DNA of 48,799 nt from a virus: positions 1 through 48,799 of the IMG/VR virus record IMGVR_UViG_3300048793_000037; one strand, 5' to 3'. A program made the translations under genes and the position numbers. The notes beneath the pieces are model-generated. The model had not been told where the DNA came from, searched no databases, and saw only the letters and a list, made by a program, of their open reading frames with translations. Below are positions 14,745 through 23,729 of this stretch, one piece after another. Each line of letters begins with the position of its first letter. Positions within the stretch are counted from its first letter, which is position 1.

Positions 14745-15889
14745 CACAACGCCAGCCGCTGTTCGTCGATGATGGCTCCGGCCACCAAGGTTTCGCCGCG
14801 CTCATTACGGCTGACCTGCCGGTTGGTGTTGTCGGGCCAACCGGTCCGACCGGGGCGACCGGAGCCACTGGTGTAACTGGCCCTACTGGTCCTATCGGCG
14901 TCAACTGGAAGGGCGCCTGGTCGGGTGCCACGACCTACGTGGCCAACGACGCCGTCTCCCTGGCCGGCTCGAGCTACATCTGCATCCTCGGTCACACGAA
15001 CCACACGCCGCCAAACGTGACGTATTGGAATGACCTGGCCGACGTCGGCGCCACCGGACCGACAGGGGTGACGGGTGGAACCGGAGCGGCCGGAGCCGTT
15101 GGAGCAACAGGCCCGACAGGGGTGACAGGCTCGGCCGGTGCGGTCGGCGCAACGGGACCCACTGGCGTCACCGGTGGAGTCGGAGCGACGGGCGTCACTG
15201 GCGGGGCCGGTGCCGTTGGCCCGACGGGGGTAACGGGACCAACTGGTCCGACTGGGGTCACCGGAGGTACTGGGGCCGTAGGTCCGACCGGTCCAACCGG
15301 AGTCACTGGTGGCGTGGGAGCAACCGGTCCTACGGGTGCCACGGGAACCGCTGCGCCATCGTCAGGCTTCACGGCGGGTGACTACTATATGCCAGCCGCA
15401 TCCGCTCTAGCATCGAACGCGCCACCATTGAGCGCCCTGTTAGTCGCTCCATTTCTCGTCGGAGAGACCGCTACCTTCAATATCATCGGTTGCGAGGTGA
15501 CCGCGTTCGCGACCGCGGGTGGCGTGGTCCGCTTGGGCATCTACGCCGACAATGGTCATGGCCGTCCCGGTGCGCTCGTGCTCGATGCTGGGACTGTCAT
15601 CTCGACCACACCCAACCAAAACCGTGAGATCATCATAAGCAAGCAACTCACCGCCGGTATCTATTGGCTGGCACTCGATTCGCAGGTGGTCGTCGCATCA
15701 TTCCGTGCGATGAACCCGAACATCCCGCCGATCAATGTGGGAACCGTTGGCATCGCCCCGGTGAATGCTCACTCTAATGCTTACTACAAGAGCAGCGTCA
15801 CCGGCGCGTTCCCCGACCCCTACGGCACACCGTCCGGCATCGCGGCCACCTGTGCGCGCGTCTACCTCCGCTGCAACTCGGTCCCATAG
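14741..15889 (+). CDS. Collagen-like fibre protein 2 with carbohydrate-binding-like module
   Basis: ATG 14741 overlaps the previous stop (ATGA). A short Gly-X-Thr segment ([20 protein letters not shown]) is followed by [20 protein letters not shown] and [14 protein letters not shown], which resembles the small Trp/Tyr-rich ChiC/CBM5-12-type modules of phage tail proteins. A long Gly-X-Thr/Val tract (about residues 105-205) and a beta-rich C-terminal domain ending [10 protein letters not shown] follow. It probably forms a trimeric receptor-binding fibre. Thr at the Y position is dominant, as in bacterial collagen-like proteins known to be glycosylated. Confidence 0.85.
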   Translation: MTQRQPLFVDDGSGHQGFAALITADLPVGVVGPTGPTGATGATGVTGPTGPIGVNWKGAWSGATTYVANDAVSLAGSSYICILGHTNHTPPNVTYWNDLADVGATGPTGVTGGTGAAGAVGATGPTGVTGSAGAVGATGPTGVTGGVGATGVTGGAGAVGPTGVTGPTGPTGVTGGTGAVGPTGPTGVTGGVGATGPTGATGTAAPSSGFTAGDYYMPAASALASNAPPLSALLVAPFLVGETATFNIIGCEVTAFATAGGVVRLGIYADNGHGRPGALVLDAGTVISTTPNQNREIIISKQLTAGIYWLALDSQVVVASFRAMNPNIPPINVGTVGIAPVNAHSNAYYKSSVTGAFPDPYGTPSGIAATCARVYLRCNSVP

Positions 15890-15914
15890 TGGCTAGCTAC
15901 GCCGTCGTGGTTTC

Positions 15915-17036
15915 ATGACGCTTCATCTCGTCGCGCCTTCGCCGCACTCCGAGACGACGCGCGCCTTCGACGTGGACGCCTTCGCCGCTAAGTGCCGCCG
16001 ATTGGGCTCGATGCTGACGGCGCAGGGTGAGCGGGTCGTGCTCTACGGCGGTCCGGCTAACGAGAGCGTCGTATATGACTTCGTGCCACTCGTGACGCGC
16101 GACGAACAGCGCGGCTGGTTCGGTGACTTCGACCCGATGCGCGACGTGTTCAACGCCTTTGACAATCATCATCCGGCCTGGCAGGCGTTCAACACGCGGG
16201 CCATCGCTGCCATCCGCGAGCGAGCCGAGCCGGGCGACATCCTGGGCTTGACGATGGGTCTCTCCCACAAGCCGATCGCCGACGCGCTGCCGGAGTTGCT
16301 AGCGGTCGAGATGGGCATCGGGTACTCAGGCGTGTTCGCGCCGTACCGCGTGTTCGAGTCCTATGCCTGGATGCACTTTCTCGCCGGCCGCGAACCATCA
16401 GACGATGTGCGCTACTTCGATACCGTGATCGGGAATGCCTACGACGCCGACGAGTTCCCGGCAGGTACGGGTTCGGGCGGTTACCACCTTTTCATGGGCC
16501 GGTTCACAGCTCGCAAGGGCATCGAGATCGCGGTGGAGGCGACGAAACGGCTGGGCGTGAGGCTCGTTATCGCCGGACCGGGCGAGGACCCAGAGGTATC
16601 CGCGTGGCTGGCCCAGAACGATGGGCATGTCGAGCGCGTCGGCAGCGTGACCGGGCCGGAGCGGGCAACCCTCATGGGCGAGGCGACCGCGCTCTGGGCG
16701 CCGACGATCTACCTCGAACCGTTCGGCTCGGTCGTGACCGAGGCCATGACGACGGGCACGCCGGTCATCACGACCGACTGGGGCGCCTTCACCGAGACGG
16801 TGGCCAATGGGGTCAGCGGGTTCCGCTGCCGGACGCTCGTTGAGTTCGTCGAGGCCGGACGCGCTGTGGAGACGCTCGACCGGACAGGCATCCGCGCCTA
16901 CGCCTTGAGCCGCTACAGCACAGCCGTGGTGGGGCCGCAGTACGGCGCCTACCTCGCCAAGCTGCGCACGCTCCGCGGCGACGGCTGGTACACGGAGGCT
17001 GAGTCGGACTTGACGCGCGTTCCTGTTCCTGCCTAG
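15915..17036 (+). CDS. GT4-family glycosyltransferase
   Basis: The 373-aa product has a GT-B fold pattern: N-terminal HLVAPSPHSETTRAFDVDAF, central FMGRFTARKGIEIAVEATKR, then RLVIAGPGEDPEV and the retaining E-x7-E signature (Glu268...Glu276 in EPFGSVVTEAM). GT4 enzymes transfer sugars from nucleotide-sugar donors with retention. It sits between two collagen-like fibre genes and the prohead protease, in the same operon. Probable targets are virion fibres or capsid, but cell-wall glycans are also possible. The start at ATG 15915 has no strong ribosome site. Confidence 0.88.
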   Translation: MTLHLVAPSPHSETTRAFDVDAFAAKCRRLGSMLTAQGERVVLYGGPANESVVYDFVPLVTRDEQRGWFGDFDPMRDVFNAFDNHHPAWQAFNTRAIAAIRERAEPGDILGLTMGLSHKPIADALPELLAVEMGIGYSGVFAPYRVFESYAWMHFLAGREPSDDVRYFDTVIGNAYDADEFPAGTGSGGYHLFMGRFTARKGIEIAVEATKRLGVRLVIAGPGEDPEVSAWLAQNDGHVERVGSVTGPERATLMGEATALWAPTIYLEPFGSVVTEAMTTGTPVITTDWGAFTETVANGVSGFRCRTLVEFVEAGRAVETLDRTGIRAYALSRYSTAVVGPQYGAYLAKLRTLRGDGWYTEAESDLTRVPVPA

Positions 17037-17127
17037 ACTCAGGACCAATCGAATACCGCTCCGACCATCGTTGGTTCATCCACCGGTCGGCGAGCGCTGA
17101 AGTTCTCAAACTGTGGGCCTTCGTGCC

Positions 17128-17143
17128 CCGCGATATTTCGCGG
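17128..17143 (+). other. Small hairpin upstream of the protease ribosome site
   Basis: CCGCGA and TCGCGG pair around a TATT loop, ending six bases before GGAGG (17150-17154). It may tune translation or mRNA stability of the protease-capsid genes. The rest of the 127-nt gap (17037-17163) shows no clear promoter. Confidence 0.4.
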
Positions 17144-17163
17144 TGCATTGGAGGTCCTTTCTC

Positions 17164-18453
17164 ATGGCCCAGGGATCAATCGGCGGGGTTCCAATCGAGA
17201 ACCTCCCGGACTCGTCGTTCGCCTACGTCGAGCCCGACCCCGCAGACGACGAGTCCAAAGAGACGCCGGACGTCGAGAGCACAGAAAAAACGCCCGCCCG
17301 GCTGCGTCACTTCCCGATCCGTGACGCGCGAGGTAAGGCCGATGAGGCCCATGTCCGCGACGCACTGAGCCGGTTGCCGGGCAACCAGTTCGAGGCCAAG
17401 GCCCGGCCCAAGGTCGAGGCGGCGGCGAGGGAACTGGGTATCGGAGCCCCGGCTGCCCGGTCGGTCATGGAGATGCCCGGCACGGTCCCCGCGATGGTCG
17501 ACCACCTCGAAGCGGCGGCGCCCGATGGCCATGGAGTCAAGGACGAAGGGCATTCCGCAATGCCGCTGCCGACCCTCCAGAAGGACCACCACCTCCTCCA
17601 CAGTGCCGGGTTCCAGACCCACAGCCACCCGGGCAGTTCATTCGGTCGGTCGGAAGCGACGCTCGAGGATCTGCCGCGCGAGGATCTCGTGCGCGCCCTG
17701 CCGCCGTTCCTCACCTACTCCGATGGTGAGGCTGTGCGATCGATCGATCTGCTGCCGAGTCAGGGCCCGACGACGCCCCAGGGCACGCTGTACGGCCGTT
17801 TCGCGGTCTTCGACACCTGGACCGAGGTTCGCTCGTCGCGCGAGGGCCACTTCATGGAGCGCACCGGCGAAGGCGCGTTCCGCAAGACCCTGGCCGAGAA
17901 GCGGCCGCCGATCATCTTCAACCATGGCTGGGATCCCCAGCTCGGTCTCAAACCGATCGCGCCGACGGACGACATCGGGACGGACCAGCGTGGTGGCTAC
18001 TACCGCGGTGCGTTGCTCGATGGGGTGCCACCCCTGGTCGTGTCGGGTCTGCGCGCCGGGCTCTATGGCTCTTCGTTTCGCTTCTCCATGACCAAGCCGC
18101 CGGAGGTGAGCGCCCGACCACGCTCATCGGACTACAACCCCAAGGGCCTGCCCGAGATCACCCTGCGCGAGGCGGCGATCAAGGAGGTGGGCCCGGGCAT
18201 GTTCCCGGTCTACGCCGGAACGAGCGCAACCGTTCGTTCGGAGACCGACGACTTCCTGCTCAATCGCTTCGACGATCCGGAGCTCTACGCGTTCATTGCA
18301 CGGCGTGCCGCTGCACTCCCCCATGACGAAGCCGGGGAAACCCACTCCGCCGAGGTGAGCCGCTCAAGCCCGCAGGCAGACGTCCCAGCTCGATTCCGCT
18401 CGCGTGACGAGTGGCTCGACTACCTCAAGGCCAAGGAGCACAAATGGACATGA
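17164..18453 (+). CDS. HK97-type prohead protease with long N-terminal extension
   Basis: ATG 17164 follows GGAGG by nine bases. The 429-aa product has an N-terminal ~200-residue extension; its HFPIRDARGKADEAHVRDAL then RLPGNQFEAK pattern is a known phage add-on domain. The U35-like protease core begins near residue 205 (GTLYGRFAVFDTWTEVRSSR), with the candidate catalytic His254 in IFNHGWDP and Ser in GLYGSSFRFSM (Ser303/304). The enzyme cleaves scaffold and capsid N-termini during prohead maturation. It overlaps the capsid gene by ten bases. It is longer than a typical ~200-230-aa protease because of the extension. Confidence 0.92.
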   Translation: MAQGSIGGVPIENLPDSSFAYVEPDPADDESKETPDVESTEKTPARLRHFPIRDARGKADEAHVRDALSRLPGNQFEAKARPKVEAAARELGIGAPAARSVMEMPGTVPAMVDHLEAAAPDGHGVKDEGHSAMPLPTLQKDHHLLHSAGFQTHSHPGSSFGRSEATLEDLPREDLVRALPPFLTYSDGEAVRSIDLLPSQGPTTPQGTLYGRFAVFDTWTEVRSSREGHFMERTGEGAFRKTLAEKRPPIIFNHGWDPQLGLKPIAPTDDIGTDQRGGYYRGALLDGVPPLVVSGLRAGLYGSSFRFSMTKPPEVSARPRSSDYNPKGLPEITLREAAIKEVGPGMFPVYAGTSATVRSETDDFLLNRFDDPELYAFIARRAAALPHDEAGETHSAEVSRSSPQADVPARFRSRDEWLDYLKAKEHKWT

Positions 18454-19934
18454 CGGATCTCGACGCGTTTAGGAGCGTCGAGGAATACGCGACCTACCAG
18501 ACCAATGTCAAGGCTCGGACCAAGGAACTCGACGCCCAGTACGTCGGGCAGCCGTTCCCCGAGGCAGTCCGCAGTGAGTGGGCCACGCTCAACGACATCG
18601 ACACCGAGATCAACGCCCGGGTGACCGAGCTGAAGTCTCGACTCGGCCGGATCAGCGAACTGGCCAAGAACGATGCGCACGTCGAGCGCAGCGAGCAGCC
18701 GCGCGAGCGTGCCGGCTCGAGCATCTCAGGCTCCCGGGTGCCCGAGGACATCTACGCCCTCGACCAGTACCGGAGCCTCAGCAACTCCGAGGAGGGGATG
18801 GGCCAGTCGCTCATCGATGGCGCCCTCAAGGCGATCGATCGGGCCATCTTCCCGCACGAGCGGGCCGACCAGGACAAGACCCGTTCGGATCTGGTCAAGC
18901 TCTTCACGAAGGTGGACGATCCAGCGAAGCTCGCCCGCCATATCCTCGCGACCGGCTCCCCGGTCTACGGCCGAGCCGTCTTGAAGTACGCCGGTCAGCG
19001 TGACCTGTACCCCGAGGAGCAGCGAGCCCTCGGTGGCCAGGTCCGAGCCCAGACGTTGGGCACCGACACCTCGGGCGGCTATGCCGTTCCATTTCAGTTG
19101 GATCCGACGTTGATCCTCACCAGCGATGGTCAGGTCAACCCGCTTCGCCAGATCTCTCGCGTCGAGCGGATCACCGGCAAGGCATGGGAGGGCGTGACCT
19201 CGGCTGGGGTCAACGCTCACTACGCGGGATCCGATGAGCTGCATGAAGCTGCCGAGACCGACCTCGCCCTGGCGCAGCCGACCGTCACGACCGTGCTGGC
19301 CGATGTGTTCATCCCTTTCAGCATCACGTTGGAGCTGGCATGGGGAGCGCTCCAGGCCGACCTGGCGATGGTGATCCAGGATGCCAAGGACCGCCTCGAG
19401 GCGGACAAGTTCATCACCGGCACCGGAGTCGGTGAGCCCCACGGGCTCGTCCGGACCCTGAGCCCTTCGATGAACGTGTTCACCGGCGGATCGTTCGGCG
19501 TCGAGGACATCTTCAATCTCGAGACCAGCGACAACGGCCTGCCGCCCCGCTTCCGGCCCCGCGGTTCATACCTCGGCAACAAGGCGGTCTTCAACGCCAT
19601 CCGGATGATGTCGGTTGGCACGGTCGGCCAGGGGTCGGTGTGGGTTCCCGGCATCGCCGGCGATCGCCCGCCAACCCTCAACGGCTACAACGCCTACGAA
19701 GACTCGGGCATGGATGCCAACCTTGCCGCGGGCAACGACATCCTCGTCCTGGGTGACTTCAACTACTTCCTGATCGCAGACCGCATCGGTCTCACGATCG
19801 AGGTGGTGCCCCACGTGTTCGGCCCCAACCAGAGGCCCACGAACCAGAGGGGCGTGTACGCCTATTGGATGAACAACACCCTCATCCTCTCGGACAACGC
19901 GTTCCGCAAGCTCCGCACAGGCACCGGCAGCTAG
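18444..19934 (+). CDS. Major capsid protein, HK97 fold
   Basis: ATG 18444 has AAGGAG upstream. The 496-aa product has a helical N-terminal delta/scaffold region (residues ~1-185, with charged helices such as TLNDIDTEINARVTELKSRL). The HK97-fold core follows with TDTSGGYAVPFQLDPTLI, then LAQPTVTTVLADVFIPFSIT, a P-loop region FITGTGVGEPHGLV and terminal DRIGLTIEVVPHVFG and VYAYWMNNTLI. Position after the protease is canonical. A strong terminator-like hairpin follows immediately, as is common after highly expressed capsid genes. Confidence 0.96.
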   Translation: MDMTDLDAFRSVEEYATYQTNVKARTKELDAQYVGQPFPEAVRSEWATLNDIDTEINARVTELKSRLGRISELAKNDAHVERSEQPRERAGSSISGSRVPEDIYALDQYRSLSNSEEGMGQSLIDGALKAIDRAIFPHERADQDKTRSDLVKLFTKVDDPAKLARHILATGSPVYGRAVLKYAGQRDLYPEEQRALGGQVRAQTLGTDTSGGYAVPFQLDPTLILTSDGQVNPLRQISRVERITGKAWEGVTSAGVNAHYAGSDELHEAAETDLALAQPTVTTVLADVFIPFSITLELAWGALQADLAMVIQDAKDRLEADKFITGTGVGEPHGLVRTLSPSMNVFTGGSFGVEDIFNLETSDNGLPPRFRPRGSYLGNKAVFNAIRMMSVGTVGQGSVWVPGIAGDRPPTLNGYNAYEDSGMDANLAAGNDILVLGDFNYFLIADRIGLTIEVVPHVFGPNQRPTNQRGVYAYWMNNTLILSDNAFRKLRTGTGS

Positions 19935-19957
19935 CCCGATCTAGCCGTTCATCCAAC

Positions 19958-19992
19958 AAGGCGCCCGAGTTCGACAAGGGCTCGGGCGCCTT
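19958..19992 (+). terminator. Perfect 12-bp hairpin after the capsid gene
   Basis: AAGGCGCCCGAG (19958-19969) pairs perfectly with CTCGGGCGCCTT (19981-19992) around an 11-nt loop. It starts 23 bases after the capsid stop. The trailing T-run is weak, so it may be a partial terminator or an mRNA 3' stabiliser. Confidence 0.75.
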
Positions 19993-20010
19993 AGTTCACG
20001 GAGGCAATCC

Positions 20011-20253
20011 ATGGCCAAGCGGTCAACCCCCGAAATCCTGGCGGCCAAGAGTTCGTTCTGGACGACGCGCCACGGCGACCAGGTTCTCGTCAACGAGCGC
20101 GACATGGGCTACGTGACCGACCCGCTGGTCATCGCCAACCCGAAGATGTTCGTGCCGCTCCCCATCCGCTTCGCCGAAGGGGCCGAGGCTGAGGAGGTTT
20201 TGCTCCCTCACGCTGTTGAGCCCAAGTTCAAGGTGGAGCGCGTCCGGGCATGA
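20011..20253 (+). CDS. 80-aa hypothetical head protein
   Basis: ATG 20011 is preceded by CGGAGG. The product (MAKRSTPEILAAKSSFWTTR and onward) contains a beta-like GDQVLVNERDMGYVTDPLVI region and an acidic patch. Its location directly after the capsid gene is where many phages encode decoration or head-stabilising proteins, but no family is recognised. Confidence 0.65.
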   Translation: MAKRSTPEILAAKSSFWTTRHGDQVLVNERDMGYVTDPLVIANPKMFVPLPIRFAEGAEAEEVLLPHAVEPKFKVERVRA

Positions 20254-20256
20254 AGA

Positions 20257-20351
20257 AGCCCTTATCAGACCTCCGGAGCGACGGCACTATTTCAGCCGTT
20301 AGGCCCGGATCGGTAACAGACCCGGTTCCATCCGGAGGCCTGATAAGGGCT
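20257..20351. other. 21-bp inverted repeat enclosing inner hairpin: candidate structured RNA or MITE-like element
   Basis: Arms at 20257-20277 and 20331-20351 pair over 21 bases with one mismatch (A versus C at the 13th position). The 53-nt interior holds a hairpin GACGGC/GCCGTT (20280-20285 with 20295-20300) and a weaker second one near 20307-20329, giving a possible three-way junction. It fills the gap between the 80-aa gene and the connector gene. It is too elaborate for a simple terminator and has no T-run. It could be an ncRNA, an RNA processing site or a mobile palindrome. Confidence 0.75.
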
Positions 20352-20380
20352 CGCCCGGAGTATACCGAGCGGAGTCAAGC

Positions 20381-21055
20381 ATGAGCCTGCTCTCACTCGA
20401 GGAGTTCCGGGCGCGCGTCACGACGTCACTCTCAGACGCCGGGATCACCTCTGCCCTCGAGTCGGCCGAGGAGGAGATCCTCGACTACGCCGGACCGCCC
20501 GGAGACGTGACCGAGCATTTCGCCGGCGGCCACAACCAGGTCATGCTCGGCAAGCGCGCCTCGATGATCGTGCGCGCATCCGAGTACGTCGGGATGCTGC
20601 GCTTCGACCTCGACCACGAGGACTACGAACTGTCTGCCTCGGGGAACGTGGTCCGGCGCTTGATCGGCGGCCCAAACCCATGTCGCTACTGGCGCCCGAA
20701 CAACTATCCCGAAACGCTGTACCCAGCGTCGAGCCTGTTCGCGTCTGGCTCGTTCCCGGTGCTCTCGGTCCTCTCGGTCGAGGGCTACGTGGAGATCGTC
20801 TATGAGCCCTACTCGGGCATCGGGCTGCGCAAGGCCGTCCAGGCCGAGCTCGTCGCGCTCGATCTCGGGATCACCAACCCAGGTGCCCGGACGTCGGAGC
20901 GGATCGGTGAGTGGACGGAGACGTTCAACGCGAACTCGACGCCACTGACGGCCAACGGCCGACGGCTCGATGCGCTGGCCCGGCTCAATCCTCCGACCCT
21001 CGTCTACTGGTCCGGTAGCGGTCGCTCAGCGGTGCCTGGGCCGCGCGGCTCGTGA
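20381..21055 (+). CDS. Head-tail connector (HK97 gp6-like adaptor)
   Basis: The 224-aa product starts MSLLSLEEFRARVTTSLSDA and has a helical region (ALESAEEEILDYAGPP), typical of phage connector proteins that form the ring beneath the portal. The middle contains hydrophobic strands (FPVLSVLSVEGYVEIVYEPY), and the C-terminal half continues helical (LRKAVQAELVALDLG). Placement downstream of the capsid gene fits. It overlaps the next small gene by GTGA. Confidence 0.75.
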   Translation: MSLLSLEEFRARVTTSLSDAGITSALESAEEEILDYAGPPGDVTEHFAGGHNQVMLGKRASMIVRASEYVGMLRFDLDHEDYELSASGNVVRRLIGGPNPCRYWRPNNYPETLYPASSLFASGSFPVLSVLSVEGYVEIVYEPYSGIGLRKAVQAELVALDLGITNPGARTSERIGEWTETFNANSTPLTANGRRLDALARLNPPTLVYWSGSGRSAVPGPRGS

Positions 21056-21186
21056 CGATCTACCTGCGCGATCTGTTCAGTCACCTCGACGGTGATGACC
21101 TGTACCTGCCCGACCTGCTCTTCACTATCGCCGTGCTTGTCCTCGGCGTCCTGATCGGCTGGGGACTTTGTGCATGGGCTTCGTAG
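21052..21186 (+). CDS. 44-aa single-TM mini-protein
   Basis: GTG 21052 overlaps the connector stop (GTGA). The product is 44 aa, with an amphipathic start (VTIYLRDLFSHLDGDDLYLP) and one transmembrane helix (LLFTIAVLVLGVLIGWGLC). It directly precedes a glycosyltransferase and may be a membrane anchor or partner. It is too short for routine annotation, but the overlap and TM pattern support it. Confidence 0.55.
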   Translation: MTIYLRDLFSHLDGDDLYLPDLLFTIAVLVLGVLIGWGLCAWAS

Positions 21187-21187
21187 C

Positions 21188-21937
21188 GTGACGATCGCGG
21201 TCTCCATGGGCTTCTACGGCGCCGGCGATCTCGTCGGGCGGGCGGTGCGCTCCGTCCTCGCCCAGACCTACGGCGATGTCCGCGTCATCGTGATCGGCGA
21301 CGGCGAGAACCCGCCGCTCTCTGGCGTCGGCGATACAAGACTCGAGGTCTACAACCTGCCCGCGAACCGGGGCGCCTACTTCGCGCTCCAGCTCGCCCTG
21401 CTGGCGTCGCCCTATCCATGGTTCGCGCCGTTCGGTGCCGATGACTGGGCCGAGCCCGACCACCTAGAGCGCCTAGCGGCCGTCGCTGCGAGAACGCAGG
21501 CCGAGTCCATCTCGACGGGCGCCGTCTTCACCAATAGCGGCGAGGTTCACCTCGGGCTGTACGAGGTCGGGCTCTTCGCGCGCAGCCGGATGGTCGCGAT
21601 CGGTGGCTACAACCCCGCTGAACGGATCGGCCAGGACACGCTGATGATGCAGCTGATGCGGATCACGGGGCCCGTTGCCGCGACGGAGGTGCCCACGTAC
21701 CACCGGGTCAGGCGCCCGGGCACGCTCACGACTTCAGCCGAGACGGGCTTTGGCTCGGTCGCCCGGGCTGAGATGCGCGCTCGCAATCGGGCCGTGTTCG
21801 CGCACTGCTCGCAGCTTCGCGAGCCAGCGTCGATCAAGGCGTATCGCGAGTCCCTCGTGCCGCCGACGCTTGCCGCCGAGCTGGCTGAGCACGTCGAACG
21901 ACTCTCGGCACTTCTGGGCGCGAGGGCGGCTGCGTGA
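21188..21937 (+). CDS. GT2-family glycosyltransferase
   Basis: GTG 21188 gives 249 aa; GTG 21170 is an alternative. The GT-A pattern is clear: TIAVSMGFYGAGDLVGRAVR (the repeated-substrate strand), VLAQTYGDVRVIVIGDGE, then PYPWFAPFGADDWAEPDHLE with an acidic DD metal/nucleotide motif (about residues 85-86), and VAIGGYNP followed by QDTLMMQLM. GT2 enzymes are inverting transferases. It begins a three-gene sugar-modification block within the head genes, overlapping the next gene by GTGA. Confidence 0.88.
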   Translation: MTIAVSMGFYGAGDLVGRAVRSVLAQTYGDVRVIVIGDGENPPLSGVGDTRLEVYNLPANRGAYFALQLALLASPYPWFAPFGADDWAEPDHLERLAAVAARTQAESISTGAVFTNSGEVHLGLYEVGLFARSRMVAIGGYNPAERIGQDTLMMQLMRITGPVAATEVPTYHRVRRPGTLTTSAETGFGSVARAEMRARNRAVFAHCSQLREPASIKAYRESLVPPTLAAELAEHVERLSALLGARAAA

Positions 21938-22155
21938 TCGTGGTTATCGTCGGGTTCCTCCTCCTATCGGTCGGCTTCGTCATCGGTGTGGCCGCCGGCG
22001 GACGTCGGCAGCGAGAGCTGGACATGCTGCTGCTGGACGGCCTGCTGACCGCAGCGAACGCAGTCGAGCGGCGCACTCCGCCGGATAGCCTGCCGACCTT
22101 TGGTCAGCAGCTGTCAACCAGGGGCGCCCCGCCGCCTCCGCGTGACCCCGCATGA
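21934..22155 (+). CDS. 73-aa N-terminal TM protein
   Basis: GTG 21934 overlaps the GT2 stop. The N-terminus is a hydrophobic helix (MIVVIVGFLLLSVGFVIGVA), followed by a charged helix and a Pro-rich tail (GAPPPPRDPA). The stop overlaps the next ATG. A membrane-tethering role for the glycosyltransferases is possible but not shown. Confidence 0.6.
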   Translation: MIVVIVGFLLLSVGFVIGVAAGGRRQRELDMLLLDGLLTAANAVERRTPPDSLPTFGQQLSTRGAPPPPRDPA

Positions 22156-23729
22156 GGATCTTCCAGGCGACTTCTGGGGCGGATACTGCCGGCATTTCAG
22201 TCGCGATCAAGCGTGCCTTCGCCCGCCACGCGCCCGACTGGCCGATGGACAGCATGATCTCGGGCGGCAACTACATCGCCTATCCGGTCGATGTGCCCTG
22301 GTCGCAGCGCGATCTCCAGCGGCTCTACGACGGCGCGGACGTGGTTCACATCCACAACACGCTCCACATCCACAACTGGTACGACGGCGGCCAGCGCAAG
22401 CCCTCCGTGCTCCATCACCACGGGATGCACTCGCTCGCGCAGTTCCGCCAGATCGCCGCTGATGCCCGAGCCGCGAAGATCAGCCAGGTCGGTTCGACCC
22501 TTGACCTGTGCCTGTTGGAGCCCGACCTCGAATGGCTGCCGGCGCCGGCGAACCTTCCGGAACTGCGCGGGATCCGGAGCAACCTCTACCGACCATCCAA
22601 GGTGGTCCGGATCGGACATGCGCCGACGAACCGTTCGATCAAAGGCTCGGACGCATTCGAGCGGGCCATTGTCCAGCTGAAGGCCGAGGGACTGCCGGTC
22701 GAGGGCGTCGTGATCGAACGGACGACGTGGGCTGACTGCCTCGCGCGCAAGGCGAACGTGGACATCCTCTTCGACCAGCCGGTGCTTGGCTATGGCAGCA
22801 ACGCGATCGAAGCCTGGGCGATGGGCATCCCGGTCGTGTCAGGCGTCGCCGATCCGGTGATCCGCAAGGGCATGATCGCGCGCTGGGACCGCCTGCCGTT
22901 CTACGAGGCGAACGAGGCAACGCTGGTTGACGGTCTACGGGCGATGCTCGATCCAGCCCTGCGCGAGGAGTACGCAGCGATCGGGACGGCGCACGTCGAA
23001 CGCTGGCACGACGAGCGGGTGACCGTGGACTTGCTCAAGCGGATGTACGCCTACGCCGCTTCAGCGCCCTCGGTCGCCGGCGGTTCGGCCAAGCGGGTCA
23101 GGCAAGCGCCAGCCCCGGTGGTCTACGAGCCGGTCGCCTACTGGCAGGACGCCGGACGCAATCCCGGGGCGCGCGATAGCGAGGCCAACTTCGTCCACAC
23201 GGACGCGTTCGCCCGCCAGGAGGAGCAGCTCATGGCGCTCCTCGAGGTACGTGACTTCGCCTCGATCCTCGAGGTCGGCTGCGGCTGGGGCCGGATCACG
23301 AAGCTCGTCCATGACCGCTGGCCCGACAAGCCATACCACGCCATCGACCTCTCGGGTGAGGCAATCGCATCGGCTCGGCGGAAGGTCACCGGAGTCACGT
23401 TCGACGAGACGACGATCCAGGACTTCGAGGCCGACCGCACGTGGGACCTCGTGCTCGCGGTCGAGGCACTGATGCACGTCAAGCCCGACGAGATCGAGGC
23501 GGTCATCGCGAAGCTGCTCGCGCTCTCGACGCGCTGCGTCGTGAGCCTCGATTGGTCCGCCTCGCTGGGCAACGCCCCGATCGCGCCTTGGAACTTCCGC
23601 CACGACTACGAGGCGATGTACGGGGAACGCCTGGTCAAGACGGAACCGATCGGGCTCCAGTCGATCTACGTGGCCAAGGTCTCGAACCGGCCGGCGGCCC
23701 GCAAGGTGCGAGAGTTGGTGCCAGCGTGA
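22152..23729 (+). CDS. Glycosyltransferase-methyltransferase fusion
   Basis: The 525-aa product has two parts. Residues ~1-300 look like a GT-B transferase: ADVVHIHNTLHIHNWYDGGQ, PSVLHHHGMHS, then FDQPVLGYGSNAIEAWAMGI and PVVSGVADPVI, the usual C-terminal donor-site region. Residues ~325-510 are a class I SAM-dependent methyltransferase: motif I ILEVGCGWGRIT (about 372-383) and an acidic post-strand in YHAIDLSGEAI. The fusion probably transfers a sugar and then methylates it or a neighbouring group, giving a capped glycan. It is joined by ATGA and GTGA overlaps to its neighbours. Confidence 0.9.
   Translation: MRIFQATSGADTAGISVAIKRAFARHAPDWPMDSMISGGNYIAYPVDVPWSQRDLQRLYDGADVVHIHNTLHIHNWYDGGQRKPSVLHHHGMHSLAQFRQIAADARAAKISQVGSTLDLCLLEPDLEWLPAPANLPELRGIRSNLYRPSKVVRIGHAPTNRSIKGSDAFERAIVQLKAEGLPVEGVVIERTTWADCLARKANVDILFDQPVLGYGSNAIEAWAMGIPVVSGVADPVIRKGMIARWDRLPFYEANEATLVDGLRAMLDPALREEYAAIGTAHVERWHDERVTVDLLKRMYAYAASAPSVAGGSAKRVRQAPAPVVYEPVAYWQDAGRNPGARDSEANFVHTDAFARQEEQLMALLEVRDFASILEVGCGWGRITKLVHDRWPDKPYHAIDLSGEAIASARRKVTGVTFDETTIQDFEADRTWDLVLAVEALMHVKPDEIEAVIAKLLALSTRCVVSLDWSASLGNAPIAPWNFRHDYEAMYGERLVKTEPIGLQSIYVAKVSNRPAARKVRELVPA

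Noticed and set aside
13500-15360. CRISPR-like or satellite array in collagen genes
   Set aside because: The repeats are degenerate Gly-X-Y codons with no fixed spacer length; no CRISPR structure or cas gene is present.
14992-15372. Minus-strand Val/Thr/Pro-Gly repeat protein
   Set aside because: It is the antisense reading of the collagen-like repeat in the plus-strand fibre gene.
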